Notes under the pieces: model-generated | Database searches by the model: none | The model's input: only the letters and a program-made list of their open reading frames with translations | Told to the model about the DNA's origin: nothing | Program-made: the position numbers and the translations under genes | Assembly (NCBI RefSeq): GCF_021010575.1 | Contig: NZ_JAJNAG010000034.1 | Coordinates: 1 to 35,437 of the forward strand | DNA from: Limnobaculum eriocheiris | GTDB taxonomy: Bacteria; Pseudomonadota; Gammaproteobacteria; Enterobacterales; Enterobacteriaceae | Direction of reading: 5' to 3' | Length of the DNA stretch: 35,437 nt | Shown: positions 6,588 to 15,913 of the stretch, piece by piece | Layout of the letters: each line of letters begins with the position of its first letter | How positions within the stretch are numbered: the first letter of the stretch is position 1

Positions 6588-8267
6588 TTACTCTGTGGAT
6601 ATTTCAATTTGTGGGGTGTAGGTAATAACCCGATCTTTTCCGGTTGTTTTGGCATGATACAGCGCTTTATCTGCACGATTAATGGCATGATTAATGCTGG
6701 AACGGTCAGAGAGCTCTGTCGAGTCAATGCTGATAGTAAAGTAGATTTTTTCTTTCTCAGATTCCGTTGAAATAACAGAGAGATAGCGAGCTTTCTTACA
6801 TAGCCTGTCGAGGGTTTTTTGTGCCTGCTGGTTATCACAATCATACAGCAGGATAGCAAACTCCTCTCCACCATAACGGCAAAACAGATCTTCTTTTCTG
6901 AAAAAGGTTTTCAGCAGGCGGGAGAATTTGATTAATACTTCATCACCACAACTATGGCCGAAGCGGTCGTTAATATGTTTAAAGTTATCAATATCTATCA
7001 GCGCCAGTGATGCTCCGTACTGCTGGTCCGCCGGTAAATAACGAATAGCATCCAGAAATGCACGTCGGTTAGATATACCGGTCAGATAATCGGTGGTGGC
7101 ACTTAGTTGAAGCTTACGAATTAGTTCCTTATTACGGTTCTCCAGACGGTATTTCTCTATCTGAATTTTTTTCAGTTTAATCAGCGACTGAATAATGGAT
7201 TCCAGTTCGAAACTGAAACGGCTTTGGTTTTCATTAAAGTTAATATTCAGATCATTATTGGAGAGCTGGGTAACGGCTTTCTGAACCAGGGTAAATGCGC
7301 CACTAAGTTTATAGATCATGACTGAAATAGGCAGGATGGCGAACAGAAAGAAGATCGCCAGAAAACACACCATGCTATAGATTTTGATTCTGGACAGGTA
7401 AATTTGGCTAGCTGAAATATCGGTAGCTTCACTCAATAGCATTTGGTTTAAGCTTGAAAGATGGTATTTTGCCTGAAAGTAAGAGTGATTAACCCGTTGT
7501 AATCCAACATCATTGATAATACTGCTATCAAAATTATTGTAAATGAGATGCTTTATTTTAATGGTGTCGTGACTGAAAATTTCGTTAACTAAAGTATCAA
7601 TTTCTTCACTTTGATTGCTGTGCTTAAGGTAATTCTTTTGTATTGAAATTAGCCGGTTTTCTGTTTCATCAATGGCCCCCAACAGCTTGATAGCCTTAAT
7701 CGCCGATGATTCATCCATGTTGTGGGAGATGTCAATATCAATGAGCTGATCGATAAGTTCAGTAAAAAAACTATATAACTGAGTGGTTAATCTGACGCCT
7801 TCAATAGCAATCATAAATTCGGCGGAATGGTTTTGAATCTGAATAATCTGATATTCAATAATCGATTCCAGCCGGTTAAATGAGTAAGCGCTGGAAAAGC
7901 GTTTATCTTTTCGAATCTCTTCTGATAATCGTTTAACTTCTAAAGCGGTATATTTGTCATACGGAAATTCATCTGTTTTAGGCTCCTGTCCCGTAAAGGC
8001 GATCAGATTATTTATTGCACTATCAACGGGATGATAGTTTATTGGTCCGGCAAGCAGATAAAAATTGGCCATCTTTGAGACCTGATGCTCATCGAAAATA
8101 CGTTCACCGGCGATCAGTAACAACTGGAGATATTTAATTTTATTTTGTTCTTTGATGTTACCGCGGAGGTCGGATAAATCACTACTAATGGTAGAGACCG
8201 AAAGGATACTCAGTGAGGTAATAATGAATAAGATAATAAGAATAAAGAAATTTCTAATTTTCATCAT
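6588..8267 (-). CDS. Membrane-bound diguanylate cyclase (GGDEF)
   Basis: A 559-residue protein with an N-terminal membrane span (about residues 6-26), a helical extracytoplasmic region of about 270 residues, a second span around IYSMVCFLAIFFLFAILPI, and a C-terminal GGDEF domain from about residue 390. The active-site motif is GGEEF at 466-470. The product-inhibition I-site RxxD (RKED) stands five residues before it. The DIDNFKHINDRFGH metal/substrate block is intact, which argues for active c-di-GMP synthesis. The usual SIGVA strand is changed to SIDST, which is unusual. K-12 has the c-di-GMP phosphodiesterase gene pdeB in this interval, so a different c-di-GMP enzyme occupies the spot. The sensed signal is unknown. 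Confidence 0.9.
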   Translation of the reverse strand: MMKIRNFFILIILFIITSLSILSVSTISSDLSDLRGNIKEQNKIKYLQLLLIAGERIFDEHQVSKMANFYLLAGPINYHPVDSAINNLIAFTGQEPKTDEFPYDKYTALEVKRLSEEIRKDKRFSSAYSFNRLESIIEYQIIQIQNHSAEFMIAIEGVRLTTQLYSFFTELIDQLIDIDISHNMDESSAIKAIKLLGAIDETENRLISIQKNYLKHSNQSEEIDTLVNEIFSHDTIKIKHLIYNNFDSSIINDVGLQRVNHSYFQAKYHLSSLNQMLLSEATDISASQIYLSRIKIYSMVCFLAIFFLFAILPISVMIYKLSGAFTLVQKAVTQLSNNDLNINFNENQSRFSFELESIIQSLIKLKKIQIEKYRLENRNKELIRKLQLSATTDYLTGISNRRAFLDAIRYLPADQQYGASLALIDIDNFKHINDRFGHSCGDEVLIKFSRLLKTFFRKEDLFCRYGGEEFAILLYDCDNQQAQKTLDRLCKKARYLSVISTESEKEKIYFTISIDSTELSDRSSINHAINRADKALYHAKTTGKDRVITYTPQIEISTE

Positions 8268-8494
8268 TAAGGTTCCATATAAAACTCACAACCTCAATGT
8301 CATGGTAATTAGTAGCCCCCATTTTAGCACAGTTTAAAGGCCAATCAATTTGTCTTTACCGTATTAATGTTACTGAATTACCACCAGATAAAAGCATAAT
8401 TGTGGTTTTTCGATAATACTTTACCGGTAGCCGGGATTGTTATTGCCGGTTACAGGATAAATCCATGTTATGGTTAATCTGAAAAATGATCGTG

Positions 8495-9451
8495 TTACGA
8501 ACTACCGATAATCAGACCGGTGGCGAAAACCAGCAATCCTCCTACTACCACCTGAAACGCAGCCTGAAGAAATGGCGTATCCATGTAGCGGTTACGGATC
8601 CAGGATATGGCTGCCAGTTCAAATATAACCACCACGCCGGAAACGGCCATTGCTGTCCAGAAATCGCTGATAAGAAAGGGGAGGGTATGCCCCAACCCAC
8701 CCAAGGTTGTCATGACTCCACAGGAGGCACCCCGTAACCACGGGTTTCCCCGTCCGGTTAATGAACCATTGTCTGAAACTGCTTCGGCAAATGCCATAGA
8801 GATACCGGCACCAACGGAGGCAGCCAGGCCCACCAGAAAGGCTTGCCAGCTGTCTTTCGTGGCCAGCGCTGCCGCAAAGACCGGAGCTAAGGTAGAAACG
8901 GAGCCATCCATTAAACCAGCCAGAGAGGGTTGAACAATCTGAAGTACAAACAGGCGATGAGCAGACTTATTCTCTTTCTCCTGCACTTGCGGATTAATAA
9001 ACTGCTTTTCCAACTGTTCTGCCCGTCGCTGGTGGCGGTGCTCTTCTGCGGCAAGGTCACCTAACAGCTGACGCACTGCGGCATCGGTTGTTCTGCGGGC
9101 GGCCTGATAGTAGAAATTCTGGGTTTCTATCTCCATCACTTCCGACTGTTTTCGAACTTTATCGATACTGAGAGGACGACTAAGCCAGATAGGTTTGCGT
9201 TCAACAAAACCTTTAACGTCTTGCCGGCGAATTAATGGGATGTGATTACCAAACTTCTCCTGATACAGCTTAATCAGCCGATGACGATGCCGATCTTCTT
9301 CCCGGGACATCAGATCAAAAATTTTTGCTGAATCAGGATAAGTTTCCCGTAATCCTTCTGCAAATTCGTTATATATCTTGTTGTCTTCTTCTTCTAACGA
9401 GATGGCGAGAGCCAGAATTTCCTTTTCTGAAAGCTCGGAGAAATTTTTCAT
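8495..9451 (-). CDS. MbfA-like ferritin/VIT1 membrane protein
   Basis: A 318-residue fusion. Residues 1-150 form a rubrerythrin/ferritin-like four-helix domain with carboxylate/histidine motifs LEEEDNKIY (near 20), REEDRHRHRL (near 51), EVMEIETQNFYY (near 107) and AAEEHRHQRR (near 136). Residues from about 165 form a VIT1/CCC1 transporter domain with about five spans, including the signature GLMDGSVSTLAPVFAAALAT and an AFAEAVSDNGS segment. This architecture is that of MbfA, a membrane-bound ferritin shown in alphaproteobacteria to export iron and protect from peroxide. Iron or manganese export is inferred. No Fur-like site was seen before it. Confidence 0.82.
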   Translation of the reverse strand: MKNFSELSEKEILALAISLEEEDNKIYNEFAEGLRETYPDSAKIFDLMSREEDRHRHRLIKLYQEKFGNHIPLIRRQDVKGFVERKPIWLSRPLSIDKVRKQSEVMEIETQNFYYQAARRTTDAAVRQLLGDLAAEEHRHQRRAEQLEKQFINPQVQEKENKSAHRLFVLQIVQPSLAGLMDGSVSTLAPVFAAALATKDSWQAFLVGLAASVGAGISMAFAEAVSDNGSLTGRGNPWLRGASCGVMTTLGGLGHTLPFLISDFWTAMAVSGVVVIFELAAISWIRNRYMDTPFLQAAFQVVVGGLLVFATGLIIGSS

Positions 9452-9519
9452 GATGCCTCCGGAAATCTACTTTATGCATTGCTACGATATTAATCCCTTA
9501 TTGGTTATATGTAAAAAAA

Positions 9520-9543
9520 CAGGGGCCGCAATTGCGGCCCCTG
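9520..9543 (-). terminator. Terminator of acrAB
   Basis: A perfect 10-bp stem CAGGGGCCGC / GCGGCCCCTG with loop AATT. On the minus strand it is followed at once by TTTTTTT, 24 bases after the acrB stop. Confidence 0.93.
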
Positions 9544-9567
9544 AGGAGAAGTTAATTTAATCTTAAC

Positions 9568-12500
9568 TTAGGATTTATGTTCAACTGCATGGGAATGCTC
9601 AATATCTTCACCGCGCTTACTAAAGCGGCGACGCACCACCACAAAGAACACAGGTACGAAGAAGATAGCCAATATAGTCGCACTGACCATACCGCCCAGA
9701 ACCCCGGTACCTACCGCGTTTTGGGAGCCGGAGCCTGCGCCGGTACTGATAGCCAGCGGCAGTACACCAAGCATAAAGGCCAGGGAGGTCATCAGAATTG
9801 GACGTAAACGCATACGTACCGCATCCAGCGTTGCTTCAATAAGGCCCTTATTTTCTTTGTCCATCAGGTCTTTGGCGAACTCTACAATCAGTATGGCGTT
9901 TTTCGCCGAGAGCCCCACGGTGGTTAACAAGCCTACAATAAAGTAAACATCGTTTTCCATACCGCGCAGGGTAGTAGCTACCAGTGCACCAACAACCCCA
10001 AGTGGAACAACCAGCATAACTGAGAATGGAATTGACCAGCTCTCATACAGCGCAGCCAGACACAGGAATACCACAATCAGTGAAATGGCATACAGTGATG
10101 GGGCCTGATTACCTGACAAACGTTCCTGATAGGACATGCCGGTCCAGTCATAACCAATACCTACCGGTAACTGAGACGCCAGATCTTCCATCAGTTTCAT
10201 GGCATCACCACTACTCTTGCCCGGCGCTGCTTCACCCAAAATTTCCATTGAAGGTAAACCGTTATAACGCTCCAGACGAGGGGAACCATATTGCCATTGT
10301 GCGCTGGAGAAGGCAGAAAGTGGAACCATCTGACCATTTGTACCACGCACAAACCAGTTATCAATATCCTTTGGCACCATACGGAATGGTGCTGAAGCCT
10401 GAACATAAACTTTCTTCACACGACCACGGTCGATAAAGTCGTTTACGTAAGAGCCACCCAAGGCGGTTGATAGCGTCTGGTTGATATCGCTAATAGATAC
10501 GCCTAATGCCTGCGCTTTTTCCTGATCGATAGTCAGCTTAAACTGAGGTGTATCTTCCAGTCCGTTTGGACGAACACCAACTAACATATCCGGATGTTTA
10601 GCTATCATGCCTAACAGCTGGTTACGTGCTTCAGTTAATTTTTCATGGCCTAAACCAGCCTGGTCAATTAACTGGAAGTCAAAGCCAGACGCGGTACCCA
10701 ATTCGACGATAGCCGGAAGGTTAAAGGCAAATACCATACCGTCTTTAATCTTAGAGAATGCTTTGGAGGCCCGACTTACAATGGCGGACACTTTATTGTC
10801 TGCGCCTGGGCGATCATCCCATTCTTTCAGTTTAATAAATGCCAGACCGGTATTTTGGCCCTGCCCGCTGAAGCCGAAACCACCAACGGTAAAGACTGAA
10901 ACAACGTTGTCTTTTTCTTTGGTAATAAAATAGTCGCTCACCTCGTCCAGAACTTTTTGAGTTCTTTCCTGAGTTGCACCCTGAGGCATTTGAACGGCCG
11001 CCAGGAATACACCCTGATCTTCTTCCGGTAAGAATGAAGAAGGGAGGCGAATAAACAGCAATGCCATGCCAACAACCAGAACCAGATAGATCAGAATATA
11101 GCGACCGGTACTACCCAGAATGTTAGAGACACTATTGGTATAGTGATGGGTGTTCTTCTCAAACAGATTGTTGAACCAACCGAAGAACCCGGTAGTAGCG
11201 CCATGACTACCTTTGGCTACCGGCTTCAGAATAGTGGCACACAGCGCAGGTGTCAGAATCAGCGCGACCAATACTGACAGCACCATCGCCGAAACAATAG
11301 TAATAGAGAATTGACGGTAAATCGCACCAGTAGAGCCACCGAAGAAGGCCATTGGTACGAATACTGCCGACAGTACCAAAGCAATACCGACTAACGCACC
11401 CTGAATCTGCCCCATGGATTTCCGCGTGGCTTCTTTTGGTGGCAGACCTTCTTCCACCATGATCCGTTCAACGTTTTCTACTACCACGATGGCGTCATCA
11501 ACCAACAGGCCGATGGCGAGCACCATGGCGAACATCGTCAGGGTGTTTATTGAGTAGCCAAAGGCGGATAACACCGCAAAGGTTCCTAATAACACCACCG
11601 GTACCGCCATGGTAGGGATCAGCGTGGCGCGCAGGTTTTGCAGGAACAGATACATGACGATAAATACCAGCAGAATAGCTTCTACCAGCGTTTTAATTAC
11701 TTCGTTTATAGAGATTTTAACGAAAGGCGTCGTATCGTATGGGTAAACGATTTTCAGGCCAGAAGGAAAGTATTTTTCCAATGCACTTAACTCGGCTTTA
11801 ACCGCAGCGGCGGTATCCAGAGCGTTAGCACCGGTAGCCAGTTTAATACCCAGACCGGAAGCTGGCTTGCCATCGAAACGTGCAACGACGTTATAACTTT
11901 CACCGCCTAACTCAATTGTTGCCACATCCTTCAGACGAACCTGTGAACCATCGGTATTAATCTTTAACAGAATCTGACCGAACTGTTCCGGGGTTTGTAA
12001 ACGCGTCTGCACAATAATCGATGAGTTCAGCTGCTGGCCTTTTACCGGTGGTGTACCACCTAACTGGCCTGCGGCAATCTGGTTGTTCTGAACTTTAATC
12101 GCATTATTAACGTCAATAGGGGTTAACGAGTAGTTATTCAGCTTATTGGGGTCTAACCAAACGCGCATGGCGTATTGCGAACCAAACAGCTGGATGTCTC
12201 CAACACCGCCAGTACGGCTGATAGGATCTTTGACGTTAGAACCGACGTAGTCTGCAATATCTTCCTGGCTCATTGAACCATCTTCAGAGATAAAACCGGC
12301 AACCATTAAGAAGCTACTGGTAGCCTTTTTAACGCTGATCCCCATTTGCTGTACTTCTTGCGGTAGTAAGGGGGTTGCCAGTTGCAGTTTGTTCTGTACC
12401 TGTACCTGAGCAATATCTGGATCTGCTTTAGAGTCAAATGTTAGGGTGATAGAGGCGTTACCGGCCGAATCACTGGTGGATGACATATACATCAGGTTAT

Positions 12501-12717
12501 CGATACCGTTCATGTTCTGCTCGATAACCTGAGTGACAGAGTCCTGTACGGTTTTCGCATCTGCACCCGGGTAAGAGGCGGAGATAGAAACCGCCGGTGG
12601 TGCAATAGAGGGATATTGCGATACCGGTAATTGGACTAATGCCAGAGTCCCCGCCAACATAATAATTATGGCGATTACCCAAGCAAAGATAGGGCGATCA
12701 ATAAAAAATTTAGCCAT
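9568..12717 (-). CDS. acrB: RND multidrug efflux transporter AcrB
   Basis: A 1049-residue inner-membrane proton/drug antiporter, full length for AcrB. It forms the trimeric pump of the AcrAB-TolC tripartite system and exports bile salts, dyes, detergents and many antibiotics. The proton-relay pair is visible in [17 protein letters not shown] (TM4), the relay lysine in [15 protein letters not shown] (TM10). The N-terminus [17 protein letters not shown] is that of the HAE1 subfamily. It starts 19 bases after the acrA stop, so it is co-transcribed, and it ends in a strong terminator. A close paralogue such as AcrF is disfavoured by the linked acrR and the K-12-like neighbourhood. Confidence 0.96.
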   Translation of the reverse strand: MAKFFIDRPIFAWVIAIIIMLAGTLALVQLPVSQYPSIAPPAVSISASYPGADAKTVQDSVTQVIEQNMNGIDNLMYMSSTSDSAGNASITLTFDSKADPDIAQVQVQNKLQLATPLLPQEVQQMGISVKKATSSFLMVAGFISEDGSMSQEDIADYVGSNVKDPISRTGGVGDIQLFGSQYAMRVWLDPNKLNNYSLTPIDVNNAIKVQNNQIAAGQLGGTPPVKGQQLNSSIIVQTRLQTPEQFGQILLKINTDGSQVRLKDVATIELGGESYNVVARFDGKPASGLGIKLATGANALDTAAAVKAELSALEKYFPSGLKIVYPYDTTPFVKISINEVIKTLVEAILLVFIVMYLFLQNLRATLIPTMAVPVVLLGTFAVLSAFGYSINTLTMFAMVLAIGLLVDDAIVVVENVERIMVEEGLPPKEATRKSMGQIQGALVGIALVLSAVFVPMAFFGGSTGAIYRQFSITIVSAMVLSVLVALILTPALCATILKPVAKGSHGATTGFFGWFNNLFEKNTHHYTNSVSNILGSTGRYILIYLVLVVGMALLFIRLPSSFLPEEDQGVFLAAVQMPQGATQERTQKVLDEVSDYFITKEKDNVVSVFTVGGFGFSGQGQNTGLAFIKLKEWDDRPGADNKVSAIVSRASKAFSKIKDGMVFAFNLPAIVELGTASGFDFQLIDQAGLGHEKLTEARNQLLGMIAKHPDMLVGVRPNGLEDTPQFKLTIDQEKAQALGVSISDINQTLSTALGGSYVNDFIDRGRVKKVYVQASAPFRMVPKDIDNWFVRGTNGQMVPLSAFSSAQWQYGSPRLERYNGLPSMEILGEAAPGKSSGDAMKLMEDLASQLPVGIGYDWTGMSYQERLSGNQAPSLYAISLIVVFLCLAALYESWSIPFSVMLVVPLGVVGALVATTLRGMENDVYFIVGLLTTVGLSAKNAILIVEFAKDLMDKENKGLIEATLDAVRMRLRPILMTSLAFMLGVLPLAISTGAGSGSQNAVGTGVLGGMVSATILAIFFVPVFFVVVRRRFSKRGEDIEHSHAVEHKS

Positions 12718-12736
12718 CTGCTACACTCAATCTCGT

Positions 12737-13918
12737 TTATGATTTCGCTGCTGGTGCGTTTGATGCGGCATCTTTCGATTTTTCTGCATACTCTTTAGCA
12801 TTAACAGACGCGCCCGGTTTGATCTTTTGTAGGCCCGTTACAATCACACGATCGCCAGGTTCAAGGCCTTGAGTAACCAGCCAGTCACTACCAATAGCCT
12901 GACCGGTAGTAATGGTGCGTGATTCAACTTTTTCTTCTTTATTGATGACCAGTGTCGTTGCTTCACCACGTTGGTTACGCGTGATCCCCGGTTGAGGAAC
13001 CAGCATCGCATTAGGTTTTACCCCTTCATCAATACGAGCACGAACAAACATACCCGGAAGTAGCTGATTGTTCGGATTCGGGAAAACGGCGCGCATGGTA
13101 ATAGAGCCGGTGGTTTCATCTACGGTGACGTCTTCAAACTCTAAGGTTCCTTTTTCCTGATAGACGCTGCCGTTATCAAAAACCAGACTTACCGTGGCTT
13201 TGCTTTCCTTCTTCAGTGAGCCATCAGCCAGTTCCTGCTTCATACGCAAGAAATCATTACTGGATTGAGTGACATCAACATAGATAGGATCAAGCTGCTG
13301 TACGGTTGCCAGCGCAGTAGTCTGATTCGCATTCACCAGAGCACCTTCAGTAACGTTGGATTTACCAATCAATCCGCTGATAGGGGACATTACCTTGGTG
13401 TATTCAAGCTTAATACGGGCCGTTTCTACGGCGGCTTTGGCCGCCTGAACACCGGCTTCACCCTGACGGGCATTCGCTACGGCAGTATCGTAATCCTGAC
13501 GGCTGACGAAGTTGTTTTTCAACAGTGGCTTATAACGTTTTACCGTTAAATTCATCAGAGTTGCGTTAGCTTCGGCTTTAGCCAGATCGGCAACGGCGCT
13601 GTTATAAGCCGCCTGATAGGTTGCCGGATCGATTTGATAAAGAGAGTCACTCTCTTTGATCATGCTACCTTCAGTAAATTGACGTTTAAGTATAATTCCG
13701 CTTACCTGAGGACGAACTTCTGCAATACGGAAAGCAGATGTGCGGCCCGGAAGCTCAGTAGTGATATTGATTGGTTGTGTTTTTACCTTTACAAATTCAA
13801 CTTCTGGAGCTGCGTGTTGGGCACCTGCATTGGATTTATTATCGCACCCTACGAGTACTAAACTACTTGAAAGCATTAGCACTGCTGCCAGAGGCATAAC
13901 CCCTCTGTTTCTACTCAT
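12737..13918 (-). CDS. acrA: Periplasmic adaptor of the efflux pump, AcrA
   Basis: A 393-residue membrane-fusion lipoprotein. The signal peptide ends in a lipobox with Cys25 (LVLVGC) and Asp at +2, which keeps the protein in the inner membrane. In order come the first beta-barrel/lipoyl half (GRTSAFRIAEVRPQVSGII), the alpha-helical hairpin rich in Ala and Lys (residues about 100-170), the second lipoyl half (YTKVMSPISGLIGKSNVTEG) and the membrane-proximal domain. It bridges AcrB to TolC. It is transcribed divergently from acrR, with the shared operator in the 159-base gap. Confidence 0.96.
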   Translation of the reverse strand: MSRNRGVMPLAAVLMLSSSLVLVGCDNKSNAGAQHAAPEVEFVKVKTQPINITTELPGRTSAFRIAEVRPQVSGIILKRQFTEGSMIKESDSLYQIDPATYQAAYNSAVADLAKAEANATLMNLTVKRYKPLLKNNFVSRQDYDTAVANARQGEAGVQAAKAAVETARIKLEYTKVMSPISGLIGKSNVTEGALVNANQTTALATVQQLDPIYVDVTQSSNDFLRMKQELADGSLKKESKATVSLVFDNGSVYQEKGTLEFEDVTVDETTGSITMRAVFPNPNNQLLPGMFVRARIDEGVKPNAMLVPQPGITRNQRGEATTLVINKEEKVESRTITTGQAIGSDWLVTQGLEPGDRVIVTGLQKIKPGASVNAKEYAEKSKDAASNAPAAKS

Positions 13919-13993
13919 AGATCAACCTCAACTCAATATTTCAATATCAGTTACCGTTAATAGTTAAACTCAGGTAACCCTACGGTTATTTTC

Positions 13994-14012
13994 AATAAAT
14001 TTAGCGTGCTAT
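13994..14012 (-). promoter_or_regulatory. Possible mar/sox/rob box for acrAB
   Basis: On the minus strand ATAGCACGCTAAATTTATT fits the marbox pattern AYnGCACnnWnnRYYAAAY with two mismatches near its end. It lies just inside the AcrR operator, where K-12 also has an ATAGCACG element in its acrA promoter. Activation by MarA-type regulators is inferred. Confidence 0.4.
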
Positions 14013-14014
14013 AA

Positions 14015-14038
14015 TACAAACATTCATATGTGTATGTA
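14015..14038. promoter_or_regulatory. AcrR operator between acrA and acrR
   Basis: A 24-bp imperfect palindrome beginning TACAAACATT and ending GTGTATGTA. It lines up base for base with the known 24-bp E. coli AcrR operator (TACATACATT..ATGTATGTA) with only a handful of changes, mostly central. It sits about 40 bases before acrR and about 100 before acrA, as expected for a site controlling both. Confidence 0.85.
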
Positions 14039-14077
14039 AGTAATTACACGGCACACCGCACATAAAGCATAAAAATT

Positions 14078-14719
14078 ATGGGCCGCAAAACTAAGCAACA
14101 ATCCCTGGAAACCCGTCAGCATATTTTTGATGCCGCCATGCAAGAATTTGCCCGACGGGGAGTGTCCAGTATATCACTGAATGATATAGCTCAGGCGGCA
14201 GGAGTGACGCGGGGAGCTATTTACTGGCATTTCAAAAATAAGGTCGATATATTCAATGCAATGTGGACTCAAGTAGAGTCTAGCATTGATGACGTAGTGC
14301 TGCGATACAGAAATGAATTTCCCTCTGAACCGCTTTTAGCGTTACGCCAAACGCTAATTTTTGTTCTTCAGGCGACGGTTAACGACTTTCGCCGAAAAAC
14401 TTTACTGGGTATATTATTTCATAAGTGTAAGTTTGTCGGAGAATTGCTCTCATTACAACAAATTCATCAATCTTTATACCTTGAAAATCATGAAAGAATT
14501 GAGAAAGATTTATTGCTGTGTGTTCAGTATAAGCAACTGGGCGCGCAATTGGATATCAACCTTGCAGCTATCACGCTACGGGCATATATTTGTGGTTTGA
14601 TTGAAAACTGGCTTTTTATGCCGGAATCTTACTCGTTAGAACAAGAAGCTCCGCGGTTAGTTGATGCTTTTATTGATATAATGAAATATAGCCCCTCGTT
14701 AAGAAACGCATGTTTTTAG
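14078..14719 (+). CDS. acrR: TetR-family repressor AcrR
   Basis: A 213-residue TetR-type repressor. The N-terminal helix-turn-helix is nearly identical to E. coli AcrR (ISLNDIAQAAGVTRGAIYWHF, residues about 33-53, given here in one run of family signature plus start), and the C-terminal ligand-binding half contains the conserved FHKCKFVGE and CGLIENWLF segments. It represses acrAB and itself until a ligand binds. The ribosome site is weak: only AT-rich sequence precedes the ATG, suggesting low translation. ychN begins 37 bases after the stop and may be co-transcribed. In K-12 the next gene is mscK, which is absent here. Confidence 0.95.
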   Translation: MGRKTKQQSLETRQHIFDAAMQEFARRGVSSISLNDIAQAAGVTRGAIYWHFKNKVDIFNAMWTQVESSIDDVVLRYRNEFPSEPLLALRQTLIFVLQATVNDFRRKTLLGILFHKCKFVGELLSLQQIHQSLYLENHERIEKDLLLCVQYKQLGAQLDINLAAITLRAYICGLIENWLFMPESYSLEQEAPRLVDAFIDIMKYSPSLRNACF

Positions 14720-14756
14720 CCTCAGAGCGAGATTATCCCATCACAGGAAATAACAG

Positions 14757-15110
14757 ATGCAACGTATTTTGGTTATTGCTAATGGCGCACCCTATGGCAG
14801 CGAAATTCTATTTAATGCTTTACGCCTGTCTATCGCGATTCGCGAACAGTCACCGGATTGTGAATTAAAACTATTCCTGATGTCAGATGCGGTAAGTGCC
14901 GGTATTCGCGGGCATAAGCCTCATGAAGGCTATAACCTTCAGCAAATGCTGGAGATCCTGACGGCCCAAAATGTTGAAGTGAAATTATGCAAAACCTGTA
15001 CGGATGGTCGTGGTATTAGCTCGTTACCGCTGATTGAGGGTGTGGAAATTGGTACCTTAGTTGAGCTGGCCCAGTGGACGTTGGCTGCGGACAAAGTGTT
15101 GACTTTCTGA
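14757..15110 (+). CDS. ychN: DsrE/F-like protein YchN
   Basis: A 117-residue cytosolic protein, the same length as E. coli YchN and very similar to it (opening MQRILVIANGAPYGSE, ending GTLVELAQWTLAADKVLTF). It belongs to the DsrE/DsrF fold, whose members form hexamers and in some cases relay sulfur. The conserved cysteines are in KLCKTCTDGRG. The role of YchN is not established. In K-12 it is at an unrelated locus; here it takes the place after acrR. It has a clear AGGA ribosome site and is followed by a membrane-protein gene 34 bases on. Confidence 0.9.
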   Translation: MQRILVIANGAPYGSEILFNALRLSIAIREQSPDCELKLFLMSDAVSAGIRGHKPHEGYNLQQMLEILTAQNVEVKLCKTCTDGRGISSLPLIEGVEIGTLVELAQWTLAADKVLTF

Positions 15111-15144
15111 TGAGTGATGCCATTTATCTGATTGGGTCCAGTCA

Positions 15145-15681
15145 ATGACCCATCCCCGTTCTGCTTTTCGCTCATCACCAACGGTATTGATGGTCTTACT
15201 GTTGATGCTGGCGGGCATTTTGCCGCCGTTAAGCCAGATACTGGCTTATCTCTGCCTGTTGTTAATGGATTCCAGTGCCTGGTTTAGTCGCGATTTGGTA
15301 TTGAGTGAGGGGATTACCCTCAGCAGGTCAGGATTGCTTCAGATAACACGCTGGTTTTGTCTGGCGGTTTTTTGTCTGGGACTATTGGCTATGGGGCATG
15401 CCTACGGTCGCTATGCGCGTTTACCCCGACAGCAGCTATGGCGCTATATTCCTTTTTTGCTTTTTATTCTCTATGCGCATGTGGTTTGCATGCTAGTGTT
15501 ATCAGCAGGGGGTGAACCGATTCTCGGCTATCACCCCTACGATTTTGCATTACTGGTCTGCTTTCCCTTCCATTGGATAGCCTCTTACCTGAAAGAACCC
15601 CAATGGTTGCCATTGTTAGTTATGTTAACCTATACCCTGTTTAGTGCAGGCGTATTTACGGCACGTCAGCAGTATAAATAA
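15145..15681 (+). CDS. Unrecognised inner-membrane protein
   Basis: A 178-residue, strongly hydrophobic protein. Visible spans lie at about residues 12-40 (LMVLLLMLAGILPPLSQILAY region), 66-87 (ITRWFCLAVFCLGLLAMG), 102-122 (IPFLLFILYAHVVCMLVL), 132-147 and 155-170. Charged linkers are short and there is no signal peptide or catalytic motif that I recognise. No good ribosome site precedes the ATG, so the real start may differ, but a stop lies in frame ten codons upstream. It runs in the same direction as acrR-ychN with small gaps and could be the end of that operon. It converges on rsmS, 11 bases away. Confidence 0.65.
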   Translation: MTHPRSAFRSSPTVLMVLLLMLAGILPPLSQILAYLCLLLMDSSAWFSRDLVLSEGITLSRSGLLQITRWFCLAVFCLGLLAMGHAYGRYARLPRQQLWRYIPFLLFILYAHVVCMLVLSAGGEPILGYHPYDFALLVCFPFHWIASYLKEPQWLPLLVMLTYTLFSAGVFTARQQYK

Positions 15682-15692
15682 TACAGGTAACC

Positions 15693-15851
15693 TCAGTCCT
15701 TCTCTGACTCTTGCTGTAATTTACGTAGAAAATCCTGTTCAACAATTTTTAGTGCAGCCAGTACGGTTTTGGCATCGATCTGATTGCTCTCCAGCAGATA
15801 AATCAGATCGACAGCCAGTTTAACCTCTTCAGGAGCTTGTTCCAGCGACAT
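15693..15851 (-). CDS. rsmS: RsmS (YbaM) small regulatory protein
   Basis: A 52-residue protein beginning [17 protein letters not shown] and ending in a charged tail, closely matching E. coli YbaM (53 residues). In Pectobacterium the homologue RsmS is described as a pleiotropic regulator of virulence and secreted products. A GAGG ribosome site stands nine bases before the ATG. In K-12 it directly adjoins priC. Here a three-gene sensory module has been inserted between the two, and rsmS starts 62 bases after the response regulator stop, so it may now be read from that module's transcript or from a local promoter. Confidence 0.85.
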   Translation of the reverse strand: MSLEQAPEEVKLAVDLIYLLESNQIDAKTVLAALKIVEQDFLRKLQQESEKD

Positions 15852-15913
15852 TGGTAAACGCCTCGGGTATGAGTTAGCAATGCCACTATTGTAGCGGCTT
15901 TTTCTACGGTCGG

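Noticed and set aside
10026-10436. 136-codon plus-strand frame opposite acrB
   Set aside because: It is a shadow of acrB in another frame; the same holds for the frames opposite acrA, amtB, dnaX and htpG.
15888-15893. TACAAT on the minus strand as an rsmS -10 element
   Set aside because: The -10 is good, but the matching -35 position has no likeness to TTGACA, so I do not list it as a promoter.
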